Source of the DNA: Paracoccus sp. IB05
GTDB lineage: Bacteria > Pseudomonadota > Alphaproteobacteria > Rhodobacterales > Rhodobacteraceae
Length of the DNA stretch: 64,000 nt
NCBI RefSeq assembly: GCF_016405985.1
Contig: NZ_JAEFCF010000006.1
Location: forward strand, 1-64,000
Reading direction: 5' to 3'
The position numbers and the translations under genes were made by a program. The notes below the pieces were generated by a model. It saw only the letters and a list, made by a program, of their open reading frames with translations. It ran no database searches and was not told the DNA's origin. Positions within the stretch are counted from its first letter, which is position 1, and each line of letters opens with the position of its first letter. Below are positions 55,136 to 64,000 of this stretch, piece after piece.

Positions 55136-56809
55136 ATGCCCCATGATGGTCAGCCCGCCACCCAGACCTCTGCCGCGATCCTGCTTCCCGATCTGAAGGC
55201 GCTGACCGCCGCGAGCCTGCCCGGGCTTGACCGGCTTTTCGCCGAGGCGCGCGAGGCCCTGCGGGCAAAGGTCAGCACCGGCGGCAAGATCAGCGCCGCC
55301 GCGCTCGAGACCCATCAATATGCCGCGCATGCGCTGTCCTGGCTGGCCACCTATGTCGAGGCGCTGCGCCAGCTCGATGCCTGGGCCGGGCGGCTGACCG
55401 AGCAGGGCCGCTTTGGCGAGATCGAGGCGCTGATCCTGCAGATCGGGTTTGGCGAATACCTGGCGCAGATCCGGGGCGGCATCCCGATGAGCCAGACCGA
55501 GATCGCCCGGCTTGCAGATCTGGGGCTGGACTATGAGCCGGGGGCCGAGGCGCTGATGCTGGCCGCTGAGGGCAATACCCCGGCGGCGCGGGCGCGGCTG
55601 GTCACGCTGATGCGTGAAGACAAGGCACGGGCGACCTTTGGCGCCTCGGGTCTTGATGACGAACTCGAGATGATCCGCGACCAGTTCCGCCGCTATGCCG
55701 ATGAAAAAGTGATCCCGCGCGCGCATGACTGGCACCTGAAGGACGAGCTGATCCCGATGGAGGTGATCGCGGAACTGGCCGAAATGGGCGTGTTCGGGTT
55801 GACGATCCCCGAGGAATTCGGCGGCTTTGGCCTGTCGAAAGCCTCGATGGTGGTGGTGTCCGAAGAACTGTCGCGCGGCTATATCGGGGTCGGATCGCTT
55901 GGAACGCGGTCAGAGATCGCGGCAGAGCTGATCCTGTGCGGCGGCACGCCCGAACAAAAAGCGCAATGGCTGCCGAAACTTGCAAGCGGAGAGATCCTGC
56001 CGACGGCCGTGTTTACCGAACCGAATACCGGCTCGGATCTCGGATCGCTGCGCACCCGCGCGACCCGCACGGATGAGGGCTGGGAGATCACCGGCAACAA
56101 GACCTGGATCACCCATGCCGCGCGCACCCATGTGATGACGCTGCTGGCGCGTACCGACCCCGACACCACCGACTGGCGCGGGCTGTCGATGTTTCTGGCC
56201 GAGAAGACGCCGGGCACCGATGAGGCCCCCTTCCCGACGCCCGGCATGACCGGCGGCGAGATCGAGGTGCTCGGCTATCGCGGCATGAAGGAATATGAGC
56301 TGGGCTTTGACGGGTTCAAAGTAAAGGCGGAAAACCTGCTGGGTGGTCAGCCCGGCCAGGGCTTCAAACAGCTGATGCAGACTTTTGAATCAGCGCGGAT
56401 CCAGACCGGGGCCCGCGCGATCGGCGTGGCGCAGTCGGCGCTGGAGACGGGGCTGCAATATGCCGAAGACCGCAAGCAATTCGGCAAATCGCTGGTTGAA
56501 TTCCCGCGGGTGGGTGGCAAGCTCGCGATGATGGCGGTCGAGGTGATGATCGCGCGGCAGTTGACCTATTTCGCAGCCTGGCAAAAGGATCACGACAAGC
56601 GCTGCGACCTTGAGGCAGGGATGGCGAAGCTGCTGGGCGCGCGGGTGGCCTGGTCGGCGGCGGATAACGCATTGCAGATCCATGGCGGCAATGGCTTTGC
56701 GCTGGAATACCGTATCTCGCGGATCCTGTGTGATGCGCGGATCCTGAACATCTTTGAAGGGGCTGCTGAAATCCAGGCCCAGGTCATCGCGCGGCGCCTG
56801 CTGGACTAG
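55136..56809 (+). CDS. mcd: (2S)-methylsuccinyl-CoA dehydrogenase
   Basis: This 557-residue acyl-CoA dehydrogenase has a helical N-terminal extension of about 170 residues. The blocks HQYAAHALSWLATYVEALRQ, then IEALILQIGFGEYL and GGIPMSQTEI are found in Mcd of the ethylmalonyl-CoA pathway. The catalytic core follows: IPEEFGGFGLSKASMV, AVFTEPNTGSDLGSL, WITHAARTHVM, and the C-terminal catalytic-region FEGAAEIQAQVI. It oxidises (2S)-methylsuccinyl-CoA to mesaconyl-CoA with FAD, during acetyl-CoA assimilation. GGAGCC precedes the ATG. No other pathway genes are adjacent. Confidence 0.92.
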   Translation: MPHDGQPATQTSAAILLPDLKALTAASLPGLDRLFAEAREALRAKVSTGGKISAAALETHQYAAHALSWLATYVEALRQLDAWAGRLTEQGRFGEIEALILQIGFGEYLAQIRGGIPMSQTEIARLADLGLDYEPGAEALMLAAEGNTPAARARLVTLMREDKARATFGASGLDDELEMIRDQFRRYADEKVIPRAHDWHLKDELIPMEVIAELAEMGVFGLTIPEEFGGFGLSKASMVVVSEELSRGYIGVGSLGTRSEIAAELILCGGTPEQKAQWLPKLASGEILPTAVFTEPNTGSDLGSLRTRATRTDEGWEITGNKTWITHAARTHVMTLLARTDPDTTDWRGLSMFLAEKTPGTDEAPFPTPGMTGGEIEVLGYRGMKEYELGFDGFKVKAENLLGGQPGQGFKQLMQTFESARIQTGARAIGVAQSALETGLQYAEDRKQFGKSLVEFPRVGGKLAMMAVEVMIARQLTYFAAWQKDHDKRCDLEAGMAKLLGARVAWSAADNALQIHGGNGFALEYRISRILCDARILNIFEGAAEIQAQVIARRLLD

Positions 56810-57571
56810 GGTCAGGGCCATTGAGTGTGATCTTGCCGGGGTGCTTCAGAGGGGATCAGGAGCCCTTCTGAAGAGCGGTCTTTTCGGGCAGTCTGCGGTG
56901 CAGATGGCCGGGCATGCGCCCTGCTTCGCCAAGCGCCACGGCCGTCCGGAAGTCGATGACCGCCGGGTTCTGAGTGGCATGATCTGCATCAGTCGCAGCG
57001 GGTTGCGCACTGTGACTCGCCCCGCAAATATGGCCCGCCAAAGTCCTCTGTAACCGCTGGAAACATGGGAGCCGGATCGGGTGTTCACCCGGATCACGAC
57101 GGGCCTGGCTGCCATCGCGAAGGCGATCCTGATCGATGTGAGCCGGCACATGCCATACGTTTCGGTGGAGCTGCGCAAGTATCTGAATGCCCATTGCACG
57201 GCACCCATCATGCGGGTCAGAGAAGAAGGCCCCGCAGGCGGGCCAGCCGCCCGAAAGGCGGGTCGGATTCTGGCGGGTTGGCTTCTGGCGGGTCGGATTC
57301 TGGCAGATCGGGGGCAGGATGCCGGCGGCTTCAGACATGCGTCGAAAGACCAAGGGGACAGGGGCCTGCCTCCCTGGCCGGAAGAACGCAGTCCGCATTG
57401 ACAGGCGCCGCACCGTTTTGCGCCGTTCCGGCTTTTTCGGCTGCCCCCCCGGGATCGGGGTCGATGCCGCCCCCTTTCACACGTGCCAGAATCTGGCGCA
57501 TTGCATCGGGGTGGCGGTGAATGTGGCGACCGGCACGCCCGCCGCATCAGAGGGCCCACCGCATCAGAGGG
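56810..57571. other. 0.75-kb region without recognisable genes
   Basis: It lies between mcd and DUF1491. Open frames on both strands lack known motifs. A minus-strand frame (56856-57413) has a protein-like tail but no recognised family. Because DUF1491 is often followed by recO in related genomes, the region may be an old insertion; this is inference. Confidence 0.4.
57262..57306. repeat. Three 15-bp tandem repeats
   Basis: GTCGGATTCTGGCGG, GTTGGCTTCTGGCGG and GTCGGATTCTGGCAG lie head to tail in the mcd-DUF1491 gap. Close by (about 57543-57572) CCGCATCAGAGGG is also doubled. Confidence 0.92.
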
Positions 57572-57907
57572 TCAGTCGCCGGCCAGGCCCGGCTCCTCCA
57601 GCAATGTCCGCCCGGCGCGGTCCTCGATCTCGATGATCCAGAGGTCGGGGTCGCGGGCACGGGCGCGGGTCAGCGCCTCATCGACCTCACGCTCAGGACC
57701 GCTGGCATAGGTCATCCACTGCCGTCCGCCGCTCAGCAGATCGGTGCGGCGTTCAAAGGCCTGAGCCTCTCCGTTCAGCGTGGCGAGTTTCACCATCACC
57801 GCTCCCGCCGTCGTATCCCCTCTGGCCGTCACATAGGCCGGGATATCTGCAAGGTTAAGCCGGCGCAGATAGGCCTGGACCCAGAATTCGGCGGTGAGCC
57901 TGGTCAT
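57572..57907 (-). CDS. DUF1491 family protein
   Basis: The 111-residue protein matches DUF1491 along its length: LTAEFWVQAYLRRLNLADIP at the start, YVTARGDTTAGAVMVKLATL near 25, and DPDLWIIEIEDRAGRTLLEE at the end. The family is restricted to alphaproteobacteria and has no known function. It is usually found next to era, as here. GAAAGG lies upstream of the ATG. Confidence 0.9.
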   Translation of the reverse strand: MTRLTAEFWVQAYLRRLNLADIPAYVTARGDTTAGAVMVKLATLNGEAQAFERRTDLLSGGRQWMTYASGPEREVDEALTRARARDPDLWIIEIEDRAGRTLLEEPGLAGD

Positions 57908-57995
57908 TTCGCGGGCCTTTCACAAACCCCTCCTGGCAGGATGCTTCTCCCGCCCTATATCCCTGATAGCAGGCCAGGCGGAGGGAGGCGAGCGA

Positions 57996-58190
57996 ATGAA
58001 ATACCGCGCACCGGGTGGGGCCGTGTTCGCCCTGATCACCGCAGCAATCGCCGCTTTCGCCATGAAGCGCGATCCAAAGGGGCTGGGGCAGGACCGGCTC
58101 CTCGACAGATCATCGAAGGCCATCGGCATCGGTGGCGTGATCTGGCTGACCTGGTCGGCGCTGAAACGCGGGTTCAGGCGCGGCGCCTGA
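57996..58190 (+). CDS. Small membrane protein, unknown function
   Basis: This 64-residue protein has a strong ribosome site (GGAGGGAGG) and two hydrophobic stretches: GAVFALITAAIAAFAM (about 8-23) and AIGIGGVIWLTWSAL (about 42-57). Both are short enough for two membrane helices. It lies between DUF1491 and era, transcribed toward era. The basic C-terminus (KRGFRRGA) suggests an inside orientation. I recognise no family. Confidence 0.65.
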   Translation: MKYRAPGGAVFALITAAIAAFAMKRDPKGLGQDRLLDRSSKAIGIGGVIWLTWSALKRGFRRGA

Positions 58191-58196
58191 ACCCGC

Positions 58197-59144
58197 TCAG
58201 GCGTCGCCGTCTTTGAATTCAAGCCCCATTTCGGAATAGCGCTCTTTCTCTTCCTGCCAGTTCGGGCGCACCTTGACCTGGAGGAAGAGATGCACCTCGC
58301 GGTCGAGGAATTCCTTGATTTCAGCCCGCGCCGCCTGGCCGATCGACTTGATCGTCTCGCCGCGATTGCCGAGCACGATCCCCTTATGGCCATCCCGCGC
58401 CACATAGACGATCTGGTCGATGCGGGTGGAGCCGTCCTTGCGGTCTTCCCATTTCTCGGTCTCGACGGTCAGCTGATAGGGGAGTTCCTCATGCAGCCGC
58501 AGCGTCAGCTTTTCACGCGTCATCTCAGCCGCGATCATCCGCAGGGGCAGATCAGCCAGCTGATCCTCGGGGTAGAACCAGGCGCCTTCGGGCAGCTCTG
58601 CCGCCAGCCATTCCCGCAGATCCTGCACCCCATAGCCCTTTTCGGCCGAGATCATGAAGGTCTTTGCGAAAGGAAAAGCGCCGTTCATTTCTTCGGCGAG
58701 GGCCAGAAGGCGTTCCGCCTTCACCTTGTCGATCTTGTTGATCGCCAGCGCCACGGGGCGGTCTTTCGGCAACTCACCCGCCAGCCGCTCGATGATCGCC
58801 TTCGCGCCCTCGGTCAGCCCACGATGCGCCTCGATCAGCAGAACCACGATATCGGCATCTGCCGCGCCACCCCAGGCGGCTTTTACCATGGCGCGGTCCA
58901 GCCGGCGGCGCGGACGGAAAAGGCCCGGAGTGTCGACAAAGACGATCTGGGTCTGGCCTTCCATGCAGACGCCACGAATGCGGGTACGCGTGGTCTGGAC
59001 CTTATGCGTCACAATGGAGACTTTCGCGCCAACCATGCGGTTGAGCAAAGTCGATTTACCGGCATTCGGCTCGCCGATCAGCGCGACAAAGCCGGCACGG
59101 GTGCCATCGGATTGGGGTTCGGTCATTGCCGGTATCTCAGTCAT
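58197..59144 (-). CDS. era: GTPase Era
   Basis: The 315-residue protein has the G-domain motifs [14 protein letters not shown] (G1, near 24), TRTRIRG (G2), DTPG (G3, VFVDTPGLF) and NKID (G4, LAINKIDKV). A C-terminal KH domain carries [18 protein letters not shown]. Era binds the 3' end of 16S rRNA during 30S assembly. Its ATG lies within the end of rnc (8-base overlap), so it is coupled to RNase III, a typical arrangement. Confidence 0.97.
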   Translation of the reverse strand: MTEIPAMTEPQSDGTRAGFVALIGEPNAGKSTLLNRMVGAKVSIVTHKVQTTRTRIRGVCMEGQTQIVFVDTPGLFRPRRRLDRAMVKAAWGGAADADIVVLLIEAHRGLTEGAKAIIERLAGELPKDRPVALAINKIDKVKAERLLALAEEMNGAFPFAKTFMISAEKGYGVQDLREWLAAELPEGAWFYPEDQLADLPLRMIAAEMTREKLTLRLHEELPYQLTVETEKWEDRKDGSTRIDQIVYVARDGHKGIVLGNRGETIKSIGQAARAEIKEFLDREVHLFLQVKVRPNWQEEKERYSEMGLEFKDGDA

Positions 59145-59826
59145 TTCCGGCCTCCAGCCGTTTCAGCAGCGCTGCTGCTGCAATTTGTTCCGCCGCGCGT
59201 TTCGAGCCGGCCTTCGCCACCTCTCCCGCGCCATTGTCCAGCAAAACGCTGACCGTGAACAGCGGCTGATGATCAGGGCCAGAGCGGCCGGTCTCGGTAT
59301 ATTTCGGCGGCGCCATACCACGCGCCTGGGCCCATTCCTGCAGCGCGGATTTCGGATCGCGTGCATCGGGTTCAACCGCGCCGACCCGCCCGCCCCAGAG
59401 CCGGAGCACGAGATCGCGCGCCGCGTCGAACCCCGCATCCAGATAGACGGCGGCGATCAGCGCCTCGGTGGCATCGCCCAGCAAAGCCTCTTTGCGGCGC
59501 CCGCCCGAAAGCATCTCGGACCGGCCCAGCCGCAGCACCTCGCCAAGCCCGATCTCGCGCGCCACCTCGGCGCAGGTTTCCTTGCGCACCAGCGCATTGA
59601 AACGCGGCGCAAGCTGGCCTTCGCTGGCGGCCTTATCGGCTGCTAGCAGCGCCTCGGACATCACAAGGCCCAGCACCCGGTCGCCCAGGAATTCCAGCCG
59701 CTGATTGTCTGGCCGCGTCGGCGTGGCAATCGAGGGATGCGTCACCGCCCGCACAAGCAGCTCACCACGCGCAAACTCATGCCCGATGCGGGTCTGGAAC
59801 GCCTTGAGATCGGCAGAGAGCCGCAT
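59137..59826 (-). CDS. rnc: Ribonuclease III
   Basis: The 229-residue endonuclease has the signature [20 protein letters not shown] near 41 and [20 protein letters not shown] near 108 with catalytic Asp/Glu. A C-terminal double-stranded RNA-binding domain ([14 protein letters not shown] and [17 protein letters not shown]) follows. It processes rRNA and mRNA duplexes. Four bases separate it from lepB, and era overlaps its end. Confidence 0.97.
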   Translation of the reverse strand: MRLSADLKAFQTRIGHEFARGELLVRAVTHPSIATPTRPDNQRLEFLGDRVLGLVMSEALLAADKAASEGQLAPRFNALVRKETCAEVAREIGLGEVLRLGRSEMLSGGRRKEALLGDATEALIAAVYLDAGFDAARDLVLRLWGGRVGAVEPDARDPKSALQEWAQARGMAPPKYTETGRSGPDHQPLFTVSVLLDNGAGEVAKAGSKRAAEQIAAAALLKRLEAGND

Positions 59827-59830
59827 GGGC

Positions 59831-60640
59831 TCAGTTGATCCCGAGGAAGAAGCGGTCAGCCCGCCAGGTCCAGAAATACCACAGGCTGGCGCCGGCAGAA
59901 GAGAAGACGATGCGATCCGCGCGGCCGATCAGATATTCTGCAGGCACCATGCCGATACCGCCCTGAAGGCCGGGCTGGAAGCGCGAATCCTGGCTGTTGT
60001 CGCGGTTGTCGCCCATGAAGAAATAATGCCCGTCGGGAACGGTATAGACATTGCTATTATCGGGCAGGCCTGCGGTATCCTTGATGTTGAGCACCGGATA
60101 GGAGCGGGTCGCATCCCCGTCGCCGGTCGGCAATGTCTCGATCGAGCGCGATTTTTCGCAGGTGCCATTGAGGCCGACCGCGCCATTCTCGCATTGCGGG
60201 TAGTTCTTCATCGGGCCCTGGGGGCCATAGGTTTCAGTGAAGATCCCGTCCGGCACCTGCGGCACTTCGGTGTCGTTGAGGAAGACGCGGCCGTCCTTCA
60301 ACTGGATCCTGTCACCCGGCAGACCGATCAGACGTTTGATATAATCATCGCCGGTATAGGGGTTGCGGAACACGACCACATCGCCGCGCAGCGGATCGGA
60401 GGCCAGAATGCGGCCCTCAAAGGGGCAAAGACCGAAGGGGCAGGAATATTTGGAATAGCCGTAGGCCATTTTGTTGACGAACAGGAAGTCACCCACGAGG
60501 AGCGAGCTTTTCATCGATTCCGACGGGATCCAGAAGGGCTGGAAGAACAGCGTCCGGAACAGACCTGCGATCACCAATGCCCAGAAGACAGTTTTGATCG
60601 TCTCGACGATGCCGCCGCTCTCGCCTTTTGCCTTCGCCAT
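59831..60640 (-). CDS. lepB: Signal peptidase I
   Basis: The protein of about 269 residues has an N-terminal membrane helix ([20 protein letters not shown]). It also has [16 protein letters not shown] with the catalytic Ser and [15 protein letters not shown] with the catalytic Lys, then [15 protein letters not shown]. It cleaves the signal peptides of secreted proteins, including those predicted in this window. I start at the ATG at 60640, nine bases after GGAAGG; the GTG two codons earlier sits too close to it. It is co-transcribed with rnc and era. Confidence 0.96.
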   Translation of the reverse strand: MAKAKGESGGIVETIKTVFWALVIAGLFRTLFFQPFWIPSESMKSSLLVGDFLFVNKMAYGYSKYSCPFGLCPFEGRILASDPLRGDVVVFRNPYTGDDYIKRLIGLPGDRIQLKDGRVFLNDTEVPQVPDGIFTETYGPQGPMKNYPQCENGAVGLNGTCEKSRSIETLPTGDGDATRSYPVLNIKDTAGLPDNSNVYTVPDGHYFFMGDNRDNSQDSRFQPGLQGGIGMVPAEYLIGRADRIVFSSAGASLWYFWTWRADRFFLGIN

Positions 60641-60773
60641 CTTCACAAGCCTTCCGCGCTGTATCGGGCCGCTTCTTGCGCCGGGGGGGGCGACCTGTCA
60701 AGCCGCGCCCGGTTTTGCCGGAGTCAATTGCCGGTGTAGAAGCTGGAAACGGGGGGGGCCGTGCCCGGCCTGC

Positions 60774-60838
60774 GCCTCCGGCGGGAGTATTTGGATCAAG
60801 AGGAAAGACCTGCACCTTCCTCTTGACTTAAATACTCA
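60774..60838. repeat. Dispersed repeat, family A, copies 3a and 3b facing each other
   Basis: GCCTCCGGCGGGAGTATTT with ATCAAGAGGAA (60774 on) is followed by the inverse CTTCCTCTTGACTTAAATAC to 60838. Together they form a large imperfect palindrome between acpS and lepB. Confidence 0.9.
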
Positions 60839-60857
60839 TTCCTTATGCCATTGTCTC

Positions 60858-61262
60858 TCAGCGCAGCGGCCGCGCTTCTATCACCACAAAGGCCTGGGCC
60901 CAGGGATGGTCATCGGTCAGGGTCACATGAATCAGCGCCTCATGGCCCGGCGGCGTCATCTGCGCGAGCCGTTCTGCCGCCCAGCCGGTCACCGCCATCA
61001 CCGGCTGCCCGGTTGCAAGGTTTGAGACCGCCATGTCTTTCCAGGAAATCCCCATCCTGAGCCCGGTGCCGAGCGCCTTGGAACAGGCCTCTTTCGCGGC
61101 CCAGCGTTTGGCATAGGTGGCAACGGTCTCGCGCCGCGCCTCGGCTTTTTGCTGTTCTCCTGCGGTAAAGACCCGGTTGCGAAAGCGGTCGCCATGGCGG
61201 TCAAGAACCTGGCCGATGCGTTCGATATTCGCGAGGTCTGTGCCGATGCCAAGGATCATCAT
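60858..61262 (-). CDS. acpS: Holo-[acyl-carrier-protein] synthase
   Basis: The 134-residue enzyme begins [15 protein letters not shown], whose Asp binds magnesium. [18 protein letters not shown] near 50 holds the Glu and Lys of the active site. It transfers 4'-phosphopantetheine from CoA to acyl carrier protein. Two adjacent ATG codons occur at the start. The gene sits between pdxJ and lepB, separated from lepB by a family A repeat. Confidence 0.96.
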   Translation of the reverse strand: MMILGIGTDLANIERIGQVLDRHGDRFRNRVFTAGEQQKAEARRETVATYAKRWAAKEACSKALGTGLRMGISWKDMAVSNLATGQPVMAVTGWAAERLAQMTPPGHEALIHVTLTDDHPWAQAFVVIEARPLR

Positions 61263-61404
61263 TGTCTCATTTCAGCCTTACTGTGACGTCGCGGGTTTCG
61301 GGCGCCTTTCGACGATGAAGCCAGTATCCCATGGCGAGCGTCCTGCGGCGAGAGCAATCCTCAATGCCGGGACCATTCGGTTTCAGCCGCTCAGGCCCGC
61401 GCTG

Positions 61405-62157
61405 TCACCACTGACATGCGGCATCGATGCGGCGGCGCATTTCCTCGATCGCGGGGCCGAGGCCGATATAGACCGCCTCGCCGATCAGGAAATGGCCGAT
61501 ATGCACTTCGCGCAGGTCCGGGATCGCCGCCACGGGGTCGATATTCTCATAGGTCAGACCATGGGCCGCATGGGCTTCGAGCCCGAGCCCGGTCGCAAGC
61601 ACTGCCGCCGCGTGCAGCGCGCAGATGTGGCGCTCTGCCTCCTCCTGGCGGCCCTCGGCATGGGCAATGGAATAGGCTCCGGTGTGGAACACCACGATCT
61701 GCGCGCCACTGCGCGCGGCGGCTTCGATCTCTGCGCGCGTCTCGCCGATCAGAAGCGCGGTCCGGATCCCGGCCGCGCGCAAGGTGCTTATGGCAGCGCG
61801 CAGCCCCGGCTCATCGGCCAGAATGTCGAGGCAGATATCGGCCCGGCTCCCGTCCGTCGCCCCGGCAACAAGGCAGCACGAAGCGGGCCGCAAACGCGTC
61901 AGCAGCCCGAGCATCGCGGGCACCGGCGCGGCATTCAGATGCAGCGGGATACCGAGCCCGGCGGCCAGCGCTTCGATATCATCCTCCGAGAGATCGCGGC
62001 GATCTGCGCGCAACCGCGCCGATATGCCATCCGCCCCCGAGGCTTCGGCGAGCAGCGCGGCCCTCAGGGGATCGGGCCAGTCATTGCCGCGCGCATTGCG
62101 CAGCACCGCCACCTGATCGACACTGATGCAAAGCCTCAGCCTGTCGCGCGCAGCCAT
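61405..62157 (-). CDS. PdxJ homologue with altered active site
   Basis: This 250-residue TIM-barrel protein is homologous to pyridoxine 5'-phosphate synthase (PdxJ) along its length: VLRNARGNDWPDPLRAALLA at the start, FHTGAYS, then GLTYENIDPVAAIPDLREVH and IGHFLIGEA. But many of the residues that define the active site differ from canonical PdxJ: N-x-DHVAT is SVDQVAV; AHLREDRRH is ARLRADRRD (catalytic His45 to Arg); NLE is LNA (Glu72 lost); the EKR-x-E-x-TTEGG loop is replaced; ELHTG is VFHTG. The late His in HAAHGL is kept. It lies at the usual pdxJ position. It may be inactive or have a new function. Confidence 0.85.
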   Translation of the reverse strand: MAARDRLRLCISVDQVAVLRNARGNDWPDPLRAALLAEASGADGISARLRADRRDLSEDDIEALAAGLGIPLHLNAAPVPAMLGLLTRLRPASCCLVAGATDGSRADICLDILADEPGLRAAISTLRAAGIRTALLIGETRAEIEAAARSGAQIVVFHTGAYSIAHAEGRQEEAERHICALHAAAVLATGLGLEAHAAHGLTYENIDPVAAIPDLREVHIGHFLIGEAVYIGLGPAIEEMRRRIDAACQW

Positions 62158-62307
62158 TACCCCTCCTGAACCCTGCCGGGCATGCGCCCCGGCCGCCTGT
62201 GGTCTGTTACCCTGGCCCCGGGCCAGCAGCGCCGGCCCAAAGGCCCGGCTGGCAATCCCCGGGAGGTTAAGAACTTTTCCGCCTGCCTGCAATGCGGCGC
62301 GATGGAG

Positions 62308-64000
62308 TCAGGGTTTGCGTGACAGATCGCGGTGGCGCGAGATCTGCGCCACATCGGTATCGGCCTCGAGCGCGGTCATCACCATATGCAGATGCTCGAC
62401 ATCGCGCAGATCGACCTCGGCCAGCAGCCGGAAGAAATCCGGTTTGCGGTCGGTGAATTTCAGATCCGAGATATTGGCCCGCTGTTCGCCGATCAGGGTG
62501 CAGACCCGTCCGAGCACGCCCGCATCGTTGGAAATCGTCAGTTCCAGCGTTACCGAATGGATCGGCGCATGGCGGCCGGTCATCCATTGCAGATCGACCC
62601 AGCGTTCGGTCTGGCTTTCGAATTCCTCCAGCGCCGGGCAGTCGATGGCATGGGCCACAACACCCTTGCCGCGATAGGTGATGCCGACGATGCGCTCTCC
62701 GGGCAAAGGCTGGCAGCAGGGGGCGCGACGGAAGGCCTGATCATCCTCCAGCCCGACCACGGGGCGCTGGCTGTCAACCTGCGGCTCGCGGTTGGTCACG
62801 AGTTCAGGATAGAGCACTTCGACAAGGCGGCGCGCGGTGATTTCTGCCGATCCGACGCGCGACAGCAGTTCGCTTTCATCAGGGTAGCCTAGGAGCTTGG
62901 CCGCGGTGCGGATCGCTTTTTCGCTGGCCTTCTTTCCGACATGTTCAAAGGCCGCCCGCGCCAGCTCCTGGCCGAGTTTGACAAAGCGGCCACGGTCTTC
63001 TTCGCGCAAGGACCGCCGGATCGCGGCCTTGGCGCGACCCGTGGTCACGATATCCACCCAGGTCGGTTGCGGGCGCTGACCTTCGGCGGTGATGATCTCG
63101 ACCGATTGTCCGTTTTTCAACCGGGTCCAGAGCGGGACGCGGATGCCATCAACCTTGGCCGAAACGGTGGAATTGCCGATCCTGGTATGGATCGCATAGG
63201 CGTAATCGAGCGGCGTCGCCCCGCGCGGCAGCTGGATCACATCGCCCTTGGGTGTGAAGCAGAAGACCTGATCGGAATACATCTCGAGCTTGACGTTTTC
63301 GAGGAATTCGTCGTGGTCTTCCTCGTCCAGACGCTCGGTCATCTGGCTGATCCAGCTTGCGGGATCGACAGCAAAGGGGTTCCGGCCCAGCACGCCCTCG
63401 CGGTAGGACCAATGCGCGGCCACACCGGATTCAGCGACCTCGTGCATCTCGCGGGTGCGGATCTGCACCTCGACCTTGGATGCCGCGCGGCCCGAGACCG
63501 TGGTATGGATCGAGCGGTAGCCGTTGGATTTCGGCTGGCTGATGTAATCCTTGAACCGCCCCGGCACCGCGCGCCAGCGCTGATGGATCACGCCGAGGAT
63601 CCGGTAGCAATCCGTGACCGAGCCGCAGATCACCCGGAAGCCATAGATATCCGACAGTTGCGAGAAGGCGAGATCCTTCTCCTGCATCTTGCGCCAGATC
63701 GAGTAGGGCTTCTTGGCGCGCCCGTAGACCATCGCCTCGAGACCTTCGCGGTCAAGTTCCGTGCGGATATCGGCGGTGATCTTATGGACCACATCACCGG
63801 TTTTCTTCTGCAAAGTCACATAGCGGCGGATGATCGAATTGCGCGCATCGGGGTTGATGACGCGGAAGGACAGGTCCTCCAGCTCTTCGCGCATCCATTG
63901 CATGCCCATGCGGCCCGCAAGCGGTGCGAAGATTTCCATGGTCTCGCGGGCTTTTTGCACCTGCTTTTCCGGCTTCATCGACTTGATCGTGCGCATATTG
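62308..64000 (-). CDS. (p)ppGpp synthetase/hydrolase RelA/SpoT, partial
   Basis: The visible 563 residues are the C-terminal three-quarters of a bifunctional RelA/SpoT protein; the N-terminal part, including most of the HD hydrolase domain, lies beyond the right edge. Seen: the synthetase domain with YGFRVICGSVTDCY and KSNGYRSIHTTVSG, the TGS domain (VFCFTPKGDVIQLPRGATPL), and the C-terminal ACT domain (ISNDAGVLGRVCTLIGEQRA). The enzyme makes and degrades the stringent-response alarmone. It precedes pdxJ on the same strand by about 150 bases. Confidence 0.95.
   Translation of the reverse strand, partial: NMRTIKSMKPEKQVQKARETMEIFAPLAGRMGMQWMREELEDLSFRVINPDARNSIIRRYVTLQKKTGDVVHKITADIRTELDREGLEAMVYGRAKKPYSIWRKMQEKDLAFSQLSDIYGFRVICGSVTDCYRILGVIHQRWRAVPGRFKDYISQPKSNGYRSIHTTVSGRAASKVEVQIRTREMHEVAESGVAAHWSYREGVLGRNPFAVDPASWISQMTERLDEEDHDEFLENVKLEMYSDQVFCFTPKGDVIQLPRGATPLDYAYAIHTRIGNSTVSAKVDGIRVPLWTRLKNGQSVEIITAEGQRPQPTWVDIVTTGRAKAAIRRSLREEDRGRFVKLGQELARAAFEHVGKKASEKAIRTAAKLLGYPDESELLSRVGSAEITARRLVEVLYPELVTNREPQVDSQRPVVGLEDDQAFRRAPCCQPLPGERIVGITYRGKGVVAHAIDCPALEEFESQTERWVDLQWMTGRHAPIHSVTLELTISNDAGVLGRVCTLIGEQRANISDLKFTDRKPDFFRLLAEVDLRDVEHLHMVMTALEADTDVAQISRHRDLSRKP

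Noticed and set aside
56856-57413. 185-codon minus-strand frame between mcd and DUF1491
   Set aside because: Low-complexity and no recognised homology; it includes tandem repeats and looks like non-coding or decayed DNA.

Overview
The window is about 64 kb of a GC-rich alphaproteobacterial chromosome, almost certainly family Rhodobacteraceae (Rhodobacter/Paracoccus-like). Supporting signs are the atpHAGDC operon without the F0 genes, the relA-pdxJ-acpS-lepB-rnc-era gene order, a (2S)-methylsuccinyl-CoA dehydrogenase of the ethylmalonyl-CoA pathway, the Rhodobacterales-type DUF1491, DUF2125, DUF3859, Hint and low-affinity iron permease-like proteins, and two families of palindromic intergenic repeats. 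No tRNA, rRNA or CRISPR array was recognised.

Layout. 1-7.8 kb is an accessory block. A frameshifted IS1182-type transposase fragment runs off the left edge. It is followed by a compact exopolysaccharide locus: Sel1-repeat protein, UDP-glucuronate decarboxylase-like enzyme, galE, a membrane GT2 synthase and a secreted GH26 hydrolase. Two small related secreted proteins flank this locus. 8-10.1 kb carries a LysR regulator and an MDR-type oxidoreductase. 10.1-13.5 kb is a decayed zone with a broken gene, a multiply frameshifted IS110-family transposase and long stretches with no convincing genes.

13.5-39.9 kb is mostly core: aldehyde dehydrogenase, TraB/GumN protein, groESL under a CIRCE operator, a Gre-like factor, purEK, ribF, ycgN, a threonine aldolase, prs, a PAP2-type membrane protein, an H-type lectin protein, the F1 ATP synthase operon, a methyltransferase, gloB and clpA. 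A 1.6 kb gap without recognisable genes follows. 41.5-56.8 kb contains a MotA/MotB-like rotary channel pair, a ChaC-like cyclotransferase, DUF2125, an extensin-type peptidase, tyrC-hisC, a UPF0114 protein, rpsD, a Hint-domain protein, YqgE, a stand-alone DsbD N-domain protein, DUF3859 and mcd. 56.8-57.6 kb is another gene-poor gap. 57.6-64 kb holds DUF1491, a small membrane protein, era-rnc-lepB-acpS-pdxJ, and relA/spoT truncated by the right edge.

The strongest points for follow-up are: (1) the GT2/GH26/epimerase exopolysaccharide locus with its flanking pair of small Cys-containing secreted proteins; (2) a PdxJ homologue at the normal pdxJ locus that keeps the fold but has lost most known active-site residues; (3) a GloB with Asp in place of a canonical metal-binding His; (4) short tandem repeats whose unit length is a multiple of 3 at many places, one of which has overwritten the first catalytic Asp of the IS110 transposase.
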